Source: Scytonema sp035967975 (GTDB lineage: Bacteria > Cyanobacteriota > Cyanobacteriia > Cyanobacteriales > Nostocaceae). Taken from it: 64,000 bases of DNA. This document shows, piece by piece, positions 53,125 through 62,288 of the stretch (its first letter is position 1; the number at the start of each line of letters is the position of its first letter). A program made the translations under genes and the position numbers. Where the stretch lies: assembly GCA_035967975.1 (NCBI GenBank), contig JAWQFQ010000024.1, positions 1 to 64,000 of the forward strand, in the 5' to 3' direction. A model generated the notes under the pieces. The model made no database searches. It saw nothing but the letters and a program-made list of their open reading frames with translations, and had not been told where the DNA came from.

Positions 53125-53913
53125 ATGTTCTCTCATTTCTCTCTAAAAAAGTCATTAACTAATTTGTCTTTAGTCTCCGTTGGTGCTGTGACAGCTTTAT
53201 TAGGGGCGCATTTCATCCCCACAAATCCAGTTCTGTCTCAGCAACCCATCGCTCAAATACCTTCTACCCCTCTTGTAAATACAAACTCTAACTTTGTTGC
53301 GGATGTGGTAGAAAAAACCGGAGCTGCGGTGGTCAGGATTGATGCTACACGCACTCTCAGAAGCCCATATACATATAATAGGCAGGTTGCAAGAGGAACG
53401 GGTTCAGGGTTTATTATCAGGTCTAATGGTCTGATTCTGACAAACGCACACGTTGTTAGAGGTACAGACCAAGTTAAAGTCACACTAAAAGATGGTCGAA
53501 GCTTTGCAGGTAGAGTGGTAGGTGAAGATAGAGCAACCGATGTTGCGGTGATTAAAATTCAGGCTAGCAATCTCCCTGTCGTCAGTCTTGGGAATTCCGA
53601 TCAATTGAAACCAGGGGAATGGGCGATCGCGATCGGTAACCCTTTAGGTTTAGATAACACTGTGACAGTCGGTATTATTAGTGGAACCGACCGTTCAAGT
53701 CGTGCATTTGGTAGCCGAGGTAGAGGAGTTGGGTTTATCCAAACCGATGCTGCGATTAACCCCGGTAACTCAGGTGGACCCCTGCTCAATCAAAGAGGAC
53801 AGGTTGTTGGTATGAACACCGCCATTATTCAAGGTGCTCAAGGACTGGGATTTGCAATTCCGATTAACCTAGCACAGCAAGTTGCTAATCAATTAATTGC
53901 TCAAGCGAGTTAA
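53125..53913 (+). CDS. HtrA/Deg-like trypsin-fold protease lacking a PDZ domain
   Basis: A 262-residue exported serine protease. A hydrophobic signal segment lies at about 15-30. The catalytic triad is His109 (TNAHVV), Asp139 (TDVAVIK) and Ser216 (NPGNSGGPL). Cyanobacterial HtrA/HhoA/HhoB proteins are about 400 residues with a C-terminal PDZ domain; this one ends right after the protease fold (ANQLIAQAS). The missing PDZ would remove the usual substrate-sensing and oligomer contact. It may be a naturally PDZ-less paralog. Confidence 0.85.
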   Translation: MFSHFSLKKSLTNLSLVSVGAVTALLGAHFIPTNPVLSQQPIAQIPSTPLVNTNSNFVADVVEKTGAAVVRIDATRTLRSPYTYNRQVARGTGSGFIIRSNGLILTNAHVVRGTDQVKVTLKDGRSFAGRVVGEDRATDVAVIKIQASNLPVVSLGNSDQLKPGEWAIAIGNPLGLDNTVTVGIISGTDRSSRAFGSRGRGVGFIQTDAAINPGNSGGPLLNQRGQVVGMNTAIIQGAQGLGFAIPINLAQQVANQLIAQAS

Positions 53914-54009
53914 TTTTAAAGGAAGTAGAGACGCGATCTTCGCAGCCAGAGCGCAATTTCGCGTTTCTACTTGGGGCTTGCTTAGGGTGTAGGGTGTGGG
54001 GGTGTTTAT

Positions 54010-54636
54010 TTACGAAACCTGCATCAGTTCCAAACATTTGTTTGGAAGTTCGTCTGCTATCGACACAGATTCTACATCAATACAAATAAATCCAAGACGC
54101 TCAACCTTCTCCCTCATGTGTTGATTATAAAACAGGGTACGATCCAGAAACTTTTGAATTAGATGCTTTTCATCTTCACTTACATTATAAAAATTACTTT
54201 CACTAAAGATTCGGTTTCGGAAGAGTTGGTCGCTAGCTGTAAGCCAAATCGCTTTAACACCATTTTCGCCAACTAAATTCGCTACAGATCCTGGCCATAA
54301 GGCAGATCCTTCAAGTATAAGGCATTCAATTGACAAATCAGACGCATGAGAATGAACAATAGCCTCGACCTGCGGCAACACATTTTTCTCATAATGCGAC
54401 AATACATTTAGAAAAAGAGCCTCGATAGACAGAGCTCCATAATGTTCTGCTACGTACTCTGGAATAGCCTTTCCATTTGCACCCACCCAAGGACGTCCGG
54501 GATGTCGAGCGAGTTTGTCCGTAGAACGATAACTCCAACCAAACTTCGCCGCCAAAGATCGACCAAGGGTCGATTTACCGACATGAGAGGAGCCGCCAAT
54601 TAGAATCACTCGCGTTTCATTGATTAATTTATTCAT
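54010..54636 (-). CDS. P-loop kinase-like protein
   Basis: A 208-residue P-loop protein. Walker A GGSSHVGKST is at residues 14-23 and a Walker B-like ECLILEGS near 100. Later parts (RNRIFSESNFY, RTLFYNQHMREK) fit a lid and an adenine-contact region, as in small-molecule kinases or 2-phosphoglycerate kinase-like proteins. Substrate unknown. It is 65 bp downstream of the protein kinase gene on the same strand. Confidence 0.7.
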   Translation of the reverse strand: MNKLINETRVILIGGSSHVGKSTLGRSLAAKFGWSYRSTDKLARHPGRPWVGANGKAIPEYVAEHYGALSIEALFLNVLSHYEKNVLPQVEAIVHSHASDLSIECLILEGSALWPGSVANLVGENGVKAIWLTASDQLFRNRIFSESNFYNVSEDEKHLIQKFLDRTLFYNQHMREKVERLGFICIDVESVSIADELPNKCLELMQVS

Positions 54637-54701
54637 AAACCGTTAATTAAAATCTAAGCATATCTAGGCATTCCTAGGTATTTAGACAAGCACAGCAACG
54701 G

Positions 54702-55439
54702 TTACTGTACCATTTTCTCCAGCCAAGCTAAAAAGTCAACACTGAGGCGAGGTAGCAAATGTTTAAAGTGTATAAGATATGGCTCGTCTTCATCAGTTAA
54801 CTCAACAATTGCGGTTGAAGGAGTTCCGGTAAGCAAACAAATCAACGTTGCTCCCAAACCGTATAAATCTGAAGCTTCCGTCGGCTTTCGCAGTTGTTCG
54901 GGGGGTATAAAACCAGGGGTACCTTTGAAGACACTACTACCAGAGACTTCTTGACTACCAATTCTTGCAAAGCCAAAATCAATCAGATAAACGTTGATTT
55001 CATCATCCACCAGAACATTTTCGGGTTTAATATCTCGATGAATGACAGGAGGAATTCGATTTTGTAAATCAACTAAAATTTCCAAAACAGAAACAGCAAT
55101 TTGCTTAATTTCCTGTGGTTCAAAACTACGGGTTGTTGCTAAAGACGATGCATTGATATACTGTTGAACCAGACAAAAGCCGTCATTTGTCGAGAACGCT
55201 CCCAAAGAACGAGGAACTCCTTTTTGCTCAAGCTTTTGCAATACTTGTATTTCGCGCTCGTAGGCGTTAAAACCCGACCAACTAGAGCCTGCGACAGCAA
55301 AACAAAACTGCTTTAGTACAACCTGTTGACCAGTTTCCAAGTTAGATGCTAGCCAAGTAATGCGTCCCCCCTCGCGATTGCGCCCCAGCTCGCCGATGAT
55401 TTGATAGCCTTGTATAGAAAAATCTGGGTTACTTCTCAT
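54702..55439 (-). CDS. Ser/Thr protein kinase, C-lobe truncated
   Basis: A 245-residue Hanks-type kinase. The Gly loop is GELGRNREGG, the ATP Lys is in VVLKQF, the catalytic loop is IHRDIKPENVLV, the metal Asp is in DFGFAR, and the activation segment ends GTPGFIPPE. The sequence ends at LEKMVQ, where related kinases continue with a Pro-x-x-Arg stretch and the final helix of the C-lobe. That piece, with the structural Arg of subdomain XI, is missing. The protein may still fold but looks shortened. No membrane segment. Confidence 0.8.
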   Translation of the reverse strand: MRSNPDFSIQGYQIIGELGRNREGGRITWLASNLETGQQVVLKQFCFAVAGSSWSGFNAYEREIQVLQKLEQKGVPRSLGAFSTNDGFCLVQQYINASSLATTRSFEPQEIKQIAVSVLEILVDLQNRIPPVIHRDIKPENVLVDDEINVYLIDFGFARIGSQEVSGSSVFKGTPGFIPPEQLRKPTEASDLYGLGATLICLLTGTPSTAIVELTDEDEPYLIHFKHLLPRLSVDFLAWLEKMVQ

Positions 55440-55718
55440 AACTTGGCAGGCACCGAACTCTAATTGCTATCAAGTTAATCATTGTACGTTAAATTGGGGA
55501 ACAAATCACAACCACAAGTTCACCCGAATCAACTCCAATCTTATCCCGTTTATCTGCGTTTATCTGCTATAGGCTGCGGTTTATGGCGTTGCATAATTGC
55601 GGGATGTTTTTGAATTATTGTAAACAAAAAACTCTCTTCTCTTAGCGCACTTCGCGTCTTTGCGGTTCAATAATTCATCCCTATTTTAAGCAACGCCCGG
55701 TTTATTAACTCCTTTCTC

Positions 55719-56627
55719 TTAATATGTCGCTTGCAAACGACTTAAAAGATACTCCCTTGCAAGAATAGAACTATAAATAGGCGGCTTCTCCCTTTGACAG
55801 CTTTCAAGACAAGCAATCTCAGTGTCATCATTGGGATGACAGAAAAATGCTACAGAATATCTAGATTGCTTGACCTTGTCATGATTAGGAATCATAACTC
55901 TATGCTTCGTAGAGCAAAAAACATGATTTGTCCACCGTTCCATCAAATCCCCAGTATTAACAATAACAGTACCGGGAATCGTCGGTGCTGCAATCCATTC
56001 TCCGGTTGCTGTTTGTACCTCTAATCCTCCCACTTCATCTTGAAAGAGTAAAGTGATACTGCCATAATCCGAATGTTCACCAGCACGAATTTGTTTTGGT
56101 AATGGTGGTTCTGACAACGGAGGATAATGCAGCAGTCGCAAAGTATGATTTTGCTGGTTGTGGTTTGTAGCAAAAAAGTCTTCTGGTAATTCTAAAGCCA
56201 AAGCAAATGTTTGCAGGACTTTAAGAGCAAGTTCTGTACAAGCTTCATAAAAAGCAAGAATACAGGTACGAAATTCTGTATTTGCAGGAAATTTGCTACT
56301 ACTAATAGAATCTTTGCTTACATTAAATGCCTCTTTCAAGTCGCCTGGTCTTTGAGGATTAAGCCGTTCTCTCTCTCTATCAACATATCCTGTATTGCTA
56401 AATTCGTCACTCCAAGCCAAACTTTGCTTTATTTGTAATGGTAAATTGAAGAGGTATTGACTCTGCATGAATATTTGCTGAATAAGGTTTTGAGGTATAC
56501 CATAGTTTTGTAAATATATGAAGCCAATTTCATGACAGGCTAAGTAAATTTGTTTAACGACAGTGTGCCTAGCTATTGCATCATTACTGGTAAATAGAGA
56601 AAAATCAATAACCGGAATGTTATGCAT
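55719..56627 (-). CDS. 2OG-Fe(II) oxygenase, isopenicillin N synthase-like
   Basis: A 302-residue dioxygenase. The N-terminal DIOX_N region (IPVIDFSLF, then EIGFIYLQNYGI) is followed by the jelly-roll domain with H-x-D in GEHSDYGSITLL, the second His in STKHRV and the 2-oxoglutarate Arg in SRYSVAFF. Members oxidise small molecules in the cytoplasm. It is unrelated in sequence to the SyrP-type enzyme of the cluster and 5 kb beyond the exporter, so a link to the metallophore is not assumed. Confidence 0.85.
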   Translation of the reverse strand: MHNIPVIDFSLFTSNDAIARHTVVKQIYLACHEIGFIYLQNYGIPQNLIQQIFMQSQYLFNLPLQIKQSLAWSDEFSNTGYVDRERERLNPQRPGDLKEAFNVSKDSISSSKFPANTEFRTCILAFYEACTELALKVLQTFALALELPEDFFATNHNQQNHTLRLLHYPPLSEPPLPKQIRAGEHSDYGSITLLFQDEVGGLEVQTATGEWIAAPTIPGTVIVNTGDLMERWTNHVFCSTKHRVMIPNHDKVKQSRYSVAFFCHPNDDTEIACLESCQREKPPIYSSILAREYLLSRLQATY

Positions 56628-56792
56628 GGTAGTTTAACAGTTATCAGTTTAATGACTGGGTGAGGATTTCTCTGAAAGCTGATGGCTGACTGCTTACCTA
56701 AATTTTCTGAGATTTTGCTGAGAAATTAATGAGAGTTTTTTCAGTGAAATATCAGCTTTGCGATTTAAATTTTAAGATTAGCATCATTTTTT

Positions 56793-56800
56793 TGGCGATC
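56793..56800. other. HIP1 octamer, representative copy
   Basis: GCGATCGC (highly iterated palindrome 1) is frequent through the window, in genes and between them, for example also near 3373, 23825 and 36648. Its abundance is the main compositional sign of a cyanobacterial chromosome. Confidence 0.8.
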
Positions 56801-56876
56801 GCTCAAGCAATAATCATCTTAACGCTCAAAACATAACACCTGATTGTCAAGTCACAACATTGGGGACGTATCCGTT

Positions 56877-57380
56877 ATGAAGTTAACACAAAAAATCTTG
56901 TTATCTCTAGCTTCTATGTTTATCGTTAGCTGTGCGACAGAAGTCTCGAAAAATCAGCCAGCAGAAAGTATGACACCATCCACACAGACAGCATCTTCCG
57001 TAGAATTAGCAAAAGGAGAACCATCTGCAGTCAAATCTGGCACTTTTGTTGCTGGAGAACACGAGACGAAAGGAACCGTTCGCATTGTCACTAAAAATGG
57101 CAAATCTTTTCTAGAACTCAATTCAGACTTTCAAACTTCCAACTCAGGACCCGATTTATTCGTAATTTTACACAAATCCGACAATGTGCTAAATACGACT
57201 AAACCACCCTCCTATCCTATCAAAAAAGGAGAGTATGCCATGATTGCACCCCTACAAAAATATAATGGGGCTCAAAGTTATGCTATTCCTGAAAACATAG
57301 ATTTAGCCCAATACAAATCCACCGCTATCTGGTGTCGCCAATTCAATGCAACCTTTGGAACTGCAAGTCTCAGCAGCTAG
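56877..57380 (+). CDS. DM13-domain lipoprotein
   Basis: A 167-residue exported protein. The signal peptide ends in a lipobox (FIVSC), so the Cys near residue 18 is lipidated. After a Ser/Thr-rich linker of about 40 residues comes a DM13 domain: SGTFVAGEHETKGTVRI, SNSGPDLFVIL, then IWCRQFNATFGTASL with its conserved Cys. DM13 domains are proposed to have a redox-linked role. The ATG at 56844 would add 11 residues ahead of the signal. The next gene is a flavin/Fe-S reductase 56 bp downstream, suggesting a shared electron-transfer function. Confidence 0.8.
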   Translation: MKLTQKILLSLASMFIVSCATEVSKNQPAESMTPSTQTASSVELAKGEPSAVKSGTFVAGEHETKGTVRIVTKNGKSFLELNSDFQTSNSGPDLFVILHKSDNVLNTTKPPSYPIKKGEYAMIAPLQKYNGAQSYAIPENIDLAQYKSTAIWCRQFNATFGTASLSS

Positions 57381-57436
57381 TTAATATTCCCCACACCCTA
57401 CACCCCATACCCCAAAAATTACACAGGAAGACAACA

Positions 57437-58759
57437 GTGCTGGAAAGTCTGGGAAAAATAAAAAACCCTTGGGTCAGAGGTTTAACAGCAGCAGCTACAG
57501 CTTTTTCTGCTGTCACTTTTACGACTGCTGTGCTTATTGGTATTACGAATGCTAAAGATAAATCCACTCATCATCAATTCGGTGTGTACTCATCACTCCT
57601 CGGAGCGGGTGGCGGTGCAGTCTTTGGTTTACTTTACACAAGCAAGACCAGCCAAAAAAAAGAAATTTCAACTCAGCCGACAGGTAACAAAACTTGGCAA
57701 GATTGGCGTAATTTTGTCGTCGTTCGTAAAGTCAAAGAGAGCGAAGAAATTACCTCGTTTTATTTGAAACCAGAAGATGGGGAAGAAATCCCTAAGTTTC
57801 AACCAGGTCAATTCTTAACTATTAAATTAGACATTCCAGGACAAGATAAACCCGTAATTCGCACTTACTCACTGTCAGATTACACCACCTCTTGTGAATA
57901 TTATCGACTCTCGATTAAACGCGAACTAGCACCCAAAGGCTCGGATGTACCGCCCGGTCTTGCGTCTAACTTCATGCATGATTTCATACATGAAGGCTCA
58001 GTTATTCCCGCAAAACCCCCAAGTGGGAGATTTTTCCTTGACGTTCATAAATCAATACCCGCTGTACTCATTAGCAACGGTGTCGGCATTACTCCTATGA
58101 TGAGTATGGCAAAAGCATGCACTTACCATAATCCTACGCGACCTGTTTGGTTTATACACGGAGCAAGAGATGGTAGATATCATGCTTTTCGCGACGAAAT
58201 CTTAGTTGTAGCTCAACAGAATTCAAACCTAAAAGTACATTTTCGCTACAGCCGTCCTAGACTAGAAGACCAAGGTTTCCTTCACAGCGTTGGTTATGTA
58301 GATATAGCTTTGATTCAAGAGTGGGTAGAAAAACAGGCGGAATTTTTCCTTTGTGGTTCTCCACCTTTTATGGAGTCTCTCCGCGAAGGACTCAAAGAAT
58401 GGGGAGTTCCTGAAAGTCGTGTGTTCTATGAAGCTTTCAGCAAGGGAGTTAAAGCAGTTTCAGCAACTCAACCTTCTGCTATACAAGGTGAAGATGTGAC
58501 CCAAGCTGAGGTTGTTTTTGCTAAATCAGGTAAAACTTTAACATGGCTTGAAGGTGACGGTTCTATTTTAGAGTTTGCAGAAGCTAATGGGATTAATCCT
58601 CCTTATAGTTGTCGTATAGGTGTCTGTGGTACTTGTACGTGTAATATTGTGTCGGGAGAAGTCGCATATCAGGAACCGCCAACTGCTGCAACTGATGAAG
58701 GTACAGTATTGATATGTATTTCTAAACCAGGGGCTTCAAGAGTTGTGCTAGATTTGTGA
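57437..58759 (+). CDS. membrane-bound flavin/2Fe-2S oxidoreductase
   Basis: A protein of about 440 residues. Two hydrophobic segments near the N-terminus (about 15-40 and 55-75) suggest membrane anchoring. The FAD domain has RTYSLSDY, the NAD(P)H domain GVGITPMMSM and CGSPPFM, and the C-terminal ferredoxin domain CRIGVCGTCTC plus a distant Cys (VLICISK) for a [2Fe-2S] cluster. This is the arrangement of flavohaemoprotein-type or hybrid-cluster-protein reductases. A longer frame from 57332 overlaps the DM13 gene and begins with non-homologous sequence; the GTG at 57437 has GGAAG upstream, so I chose it. Confidence 0.85.
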   Translation: MLESLGKIKNPWVRGLTAAATAFSAVTFTTAVLIGITNAKDKSTHHQFGVYSSLLGAGGGAVFGLLYTSKTSQKKEISTQPTGNKTWQDWRNFVVVRKVKESEEITSFYLKPEDGEEIPKFQPGQFLTIKLDIPGQDKPVIRTYSLSDYTTSCEYYRLSIKRELAPKGSDVPPGLASNFMHDFIHEGSVIPAKPPSGRFFLDVHKSIPAVLISNGVGITPMMSMAKACTYHNPTRPVWFIHGARDGRYHAFRDEILVVAQQNSNLKVHFRYSRPRLEDQGFLHSVGYVDIALIQEWVEKQAEFFLCGSPPFMESLREGLKEWGVPESRVFYEAFSKGVKAVSATQPSAIQGEDVTQAEVVFAKSGKTLTWLEGDGSILEFAEANGINPPYSCRIGVCGTCTCNIVSGEVAYQEPPTAATDEGTVLICISKPGASRVVLDL

Positions 58760-58833
58760 TATTATCTGAATTTAAAGAATTAACCGCAGATGAACGCAGA
58801 TGAATTGGGATTTATTAGTAACTTGACAACAAT

Positions 58834-59469
58834 ATGTCTTTAACTATTCCCATACAAGCTATAGAACTCGCACCTGGTAGTCAAATTGCTATCCATAACC
58901 TGTCTTGGGAAGACTTTGAGCGACTTCTTGAAGACTTGGGAGAAAAACGCAAAACCCGCATTGCGTACTACCGAGGAACTCTAGAAATAATGTCCCCGTT
59001 AGCGCTTCATGAACGTCCCCATCGCATTATTGCTTACATTATTACCACAATTCTAGAAATCCAAGGACGCAATTGGGAAGATTTCGGCTCGACTACTTTT
59101 AAACGTCCAGACATAGCTGGGGTGGAACCAGATACCTGCTTTTATATCCAAAATGCTAACCAGGTTAAAGGATGTACTCAAATGGATTTAACTGTATATC
59201 CTCCCCCAGACCTTGCGGTTGAATCAGATGTTACTTCAAAAACAACGCATAACGCCTATATATCTATCGGCGTTCCCGAAGTATGGATTTACAGCAACTA
59301 CCAACTAACTATTTACATTCTCCAAGCTAAAGGTTACGTAGAGTCTCCTCTGAGTCCCACCTTTCCCAATTTACCCGTAACCGAACTTATTCCCCGACTG
59401 GTACAACAAGCCATTGATGACGGAACCAGTCAAATGCTGCGAGAACTGAGAGTTTTGTTAGGGAAATAG
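58834..59469 (+). CDS. Uma2-family protein (DUF820, restriction-nuclease fold)
   Basis: A 211-residue member of the Uma2/DUF820 family, which is greatly expanded in cyanobacteria. PD-(D/E)xK-like residues are seen in VEPDTCFYI and VESDVTSKT. The N-terminal part has LSWEDFERLLEDLG and the MSPLALHERPHR segment. The biological role of this family is not settled; nuclease activity is inferred from fold only. Confidence 0.88.
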   Translation: MSLTIPIQAIELAPGSQIAIHNLSWEDFERLLEDLGEKRKTRIAYYRGTLEIMSPLALHERPHRIIAYIITTILEIQGRNWEDFGSTTFKRPDIAGVEPDTCFYIQNANQVKGCTQMDLTVYPPPDLAVESDVTSKTTHNAYISIGVPEVWIYSNYQLTIYILQAKGYVESPLSPTFPNLPVTELIPRLVQQAIDDGTSQMLRELRVLLGK

Positions 59470-59513
59470 GTTAGATAATTGATATTTAGTCTATTAGAAC
59501 CTATGCATCTATT

Positions 59514-61511
59514 ATGTATATTGAATTTGGACGGGAAATCTGTGGCTATCTTAACACTGCAGAATCAAGGGAATGGTTGGTGACTAACGGTATCGGTGGT
59601 TACGCCTCTGGGACAGTGTCGGGGTTGCTGACTCGTCGCTATCACGGGTTACTGATCGCAGCTCTGAATCCGCCTTTGGGTCGTACTTTGATGTTAGCAA
59701 AGTTGGATGAAACTGTTTTATACGGGGAACGTTTTTATCCACTCCACACCAATCGTTGGGCTGATGGTATTGTTAGTCCTAATGGCTACCAGCATATTGA
59801 GCGCTTTTCCTTAGATGGTACAGTTCCTTGTTGGCGCTTTGCTTGTGCTGATGCTCTTTTGGAAAAACGTGTCTGGATGGAGCAGGGAGCAAATACAACT
59901 TATGTTCAGTATAATTTGCGGCGTGCAACTCAACCTGTTAAGCTGACGTTGAAAGCAATGGTGAATTACCGCGACTATCATGGCGATACTCAAAGCAATG
60001 ATTGGCAAATGAGTGTAGAATCGATTGAAGGCGGAATTTGCGTGAGTGCTTATCCGGGAGCTAAACCTTTATATTTGCTGAGTGACTCGGCTTCAGCATC
60101 TCCCGTCCACAATTGGTATTTTGGTTTTGATTTGTCGGTGGAACGCTATCGAGGACTGAGCGATCGCGAAGACCACCTGCACGCTGCTACCTTTGAAGTA
60201 GACTTAACATCAGGTCAATCGTTAACGTTTGTTGCTAGCACAGAAGAACAAACAGAATTAAACGGTGAAGCAGGGTTGAAACTTAGGCGATCGCAAGAGC
60301 AAAAACTAATTAGCCTTTGGAAAGCAAATCGACCCATTAACGTCAAAGATACCCCTGCTTGGATTGAGCAATTAGTTCTAGCTGCTGACCAGTTTATTGT
60401 CAATCGAACTTTACCTGAAGAACCAAACGGAAAAACTATTATTGCAGGGTATCCCTGGTTTAGCGACTGGGGACGGGACACAATGATTAGTTTACCTGGA
60501 TTGACCATTGCGATCGGAAGACCGGAGGTTGCTCGTTCCATTCTTAGCACCTACGCCAAGTATATAGATAAGGGAATGATTCCCAATCGTTTCCCCGATG
60601 CTGGCGAAATCCCGGAATACAACACCGTTGATGCACCTCTATGGTACTTTGAAGCTATCCGTCAATACCACAGTGCAACAGAAGATGATGATTTCTTAAC
60701 AGAAATTTTCCCAGTGTTAGCAGATATTATTGATTGGCATTGTCGAGGAACCCGTTATGGTATCCATCTTGATACTGATGGCTTACTTTACGCAGGAGAA
60801 CCGGGTCTGCAATTAACCTGGATGGATGCTAAAGTAGGGGATTGGGTCGTTACTCCGCGTACTGGCAAACCAATAGAAGTCAATGCCCTTTGGTATAATT
60901 TACTACGTAGTATGTCACAGTTTGCTCGTCGCCTCAATCAACCCGAACAAGAATATGAGGCAATGGCTGACACTACATTAGCAAGTTTTTCTAGATTTTG
61001 GAACGAAAACACGGGTTATTGCTACGACGTTATAGATAGTCCCAACGGGGATGATGCGACCCTGCGTCCTAACCAAATTTTTACAGTATCTTTGCCCGAA
61101 AGCCCGCTTCCACCCGAGCAACAACAAAGTGTTGTCGATATCTGTGGTAGAATGTTACTAACTTCTCACGGATTACGCTCCCTCTGTCCCGATCATCCTC
61201 AATACCAAGGACATTACGGCGGCGATCGCACTCAAAGAGATGGAGCTTATCATCAAGGTACGGTTTGGGGTTGGCTAATTGGTGCTTTTGTTTTAGCTCA
61301 CCTACGGGTTTACAAAAACCCCATGCAAGCACGCCAGTTTTTAGAACCAATGGCGAATCACCTCCGATCTCATGGTATTGGAAGTCTTAGCGAAATATTT
61401 GATGGTGATACCCCCATGACACCACGGGGTTGCATAGCCCAGGCTTGGACAGTCGCAGAAGTGCTGCGTGCTTGGTTTGTAACTGAAGACGCCGCATCGG
61501 AAAACAGGTGA
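59514..61511 (+). CDS. glycogen debranching enzyme (amylo-alpha-1,6-glucosidase, GH133-like)
   Basis: A 665-residue enzyme. The N-terminal domain has EWLVTNGIGGYASGT and TRRYHGLLIAAL, marks of bacterial/archaeal GDE N-domains. The catalytic (alpha/alpha) domain from about 270 has GYPWFSDWGRDTMISLPGL, FPDAGEIPEYNTVDAPLW and later YHQGTVWGWLIGAF. It removes alpha-1,6 branches during glycogen breakdown in the cytoplasm. It is full length and is followed 210 bp later by a hairpin. Confidence 0.92.
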   Translation: MYIEFGREICGYLNTAESREWLVTNGIGGYASGTVSGLLTRRYHGLLIAALNPPLGRTLMLAKLDETVLYGERFYPLHTNRWADGIVSPNGYQHIERFSLDGTVPCWRFACADALLEKRVWMEQGANTTYVQYNLRRATQPVKLTLKAMVNYRDYHGDTQSNDWQMSVESIEGGICVSAYPGAKPLYLLSDSASASPVHNWYFGFDLSVERYRGLSDREDHLHAATFEVDLTSGQSLTFVASTEEQTELNGEAGLKLRRSQEQKLISLWKANRPINVKDTPAWIEQLVLAADQFIVNRTLPEEPNGKTIIAGYPWFSDWGRDTMISLPGLTIAIGRPEVARSILSTYAKYIDKGMIPNRFPDAGEIPEYNTVDAPLWYFEAIRQYHSATEDDDFLTEIFPVLADIIDWHCRGTRYGIHLDTDGLLYAGEPGLQLTWMDAKVGDWVVTPRTGKPIEVNALWYNLLRSMSQFARRLNQPEQEYEAMADTTLASFSRFWNENTGYCYDVIDSPNGDDATLRPNQIFTVSLPESPLPPEQQQSVVDICGRMLLTSHGLRSLCPDHPQYQGHYGGDRTQRDGAYHQGTVWGWLIGAFVLAHLRVYKNPMQARQFLEPMANHLRSHGIGSLSEIFDGDTPMTPRGCIAQAWTVAEVLRAWFVTEDAASENR

Positions 61512-61723
61512 TTCACCGTGTTTTGACGGATTCTTGATGGACTTGGAAAAATATTTCAGTAAATTCCGGAATGCCATCAATTAAGTTTGTAGACTATTAT
61601 GTGCCTAACAAAAGAGGGGCTGACGAGATGGGTGAGTAAAACGACTTATTCCTTCAAGGCAGTACAACCTCAATCCCCACCATAATTTGAACCTCTTATC
61701 TCTAAACTAACTATATCTAAACC

Positions 61724-61753
61724 GTGCCACATTGCTAAACAGCAGTGTGGCAC
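61724..61753. terminator. hairpin, possible terminator
   Basis: GTGCCACATTGCT and AGCAGTGTGGCAC form a 13-bp stem with one G-T-type mismatch around the loop AAAC. It is followed by an AT-rich stretch (ACTATTATTTAA) rather than a clean T-run. It lies between the debranching enzyme gene and the next gene on the same strand, so it may end the first transcript. Confidence 0.45.
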
Positions 61754-61828
61754 ACTATTATTTAACCATCTTGCGGTTAAGGTACATATATCGCTAACCT
61801 ACGGATGGAAAGATTAAAAAAATCAGTC

Positions 61829-62194
61829 ATGACACAGGCTAAGAATGTCTTAGGAGAACCATTGGAAATATGCTGTACCTCACCCATGACAGGCTATTTC
61901 CGCGATGGAACGTGTAACACCGGAGGTGGAGATTTTGGCGCACACGTTGTCTGTGCAAAAGTGACAGAAGAGTTTTTAGCATTCACACAGTCGCAGGGAA
62001 ACGATTTGAGCACACCTGTTCCTGCGTTCAATTTTCCTGGGTTAAAGCCCGGTGACAAATGGTGTCTGTGTGCTTCTCGTTGGAAGGAAGCGCTAGACGC
62101 AGGAGTTGCGCCCCCTGTAGTTTTGTCAGCAACCCATGCGTCAGCTTTAGAATACGTTTCTTTAAATGAATTAAAACAGCACGCTGCTACGTAA
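61829..62194 (+). CDS. DUF2237 family protein
   Basis: A protein of about 121 residues of the DUF2237 family: NVLGEPLEICCTSPMTGYFRDG, CNTGGGDFGAHVVCA and KPGDKWCLCASRW are recognisable conserved segments with several conserved Cys. An ATG at 61805 would add eight residues; both starts are possible. Cytoplasmic, function unknown; members occur in bacteria and plants. Confidence 0.82.
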   Translation: MTQAKNVLGEPLEICCTSPMTGYFRDGTCNTGGGDFGAHVVCAKVTEEFLAFTQSQGNDLSTPVPAFNFPGLKPGDKWCLCASRWKEALDAGVAPPVVLSATHASALEYVSLNELKQHAAT

Positions 62195-62211
62195 AATTCC
62201 CTAGCAACACC

Positions 62212-62244
62212 AGAAATCCGGTATCTTAAAGATACCGGGTTTCT
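62212..62244. repeat. 33-bp palindrome, copy 5
   Basis: Same 15-3-15 design as the four copies in the first 2 kb, with loop TAA and one arm mismatch. It lies between the convergent DUF2237 and peroxiredoxin genes. Confidence 0.8.
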
Positions 62245-62288
62245 CAATTTTTGCAAATCCTACGCAGTATTGCAGCCGCTCTTACCGT

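Noticed and set aside
55719..56627. Second hydroxylase of the metallophore pathway
   Set aside because: It belongs to the isopenicillin N synthase-like class, is 5 kb beyond the exporter on the other strand and has no clear link to carrier-bound substrates.
57332..57436. N-terminal extension of the flavin/Fe-S reductase
   Set aside because: Overlaps the DM13 gene in another frame and is non-homologous; the GTG at 57437 with GGAAG is a better start.
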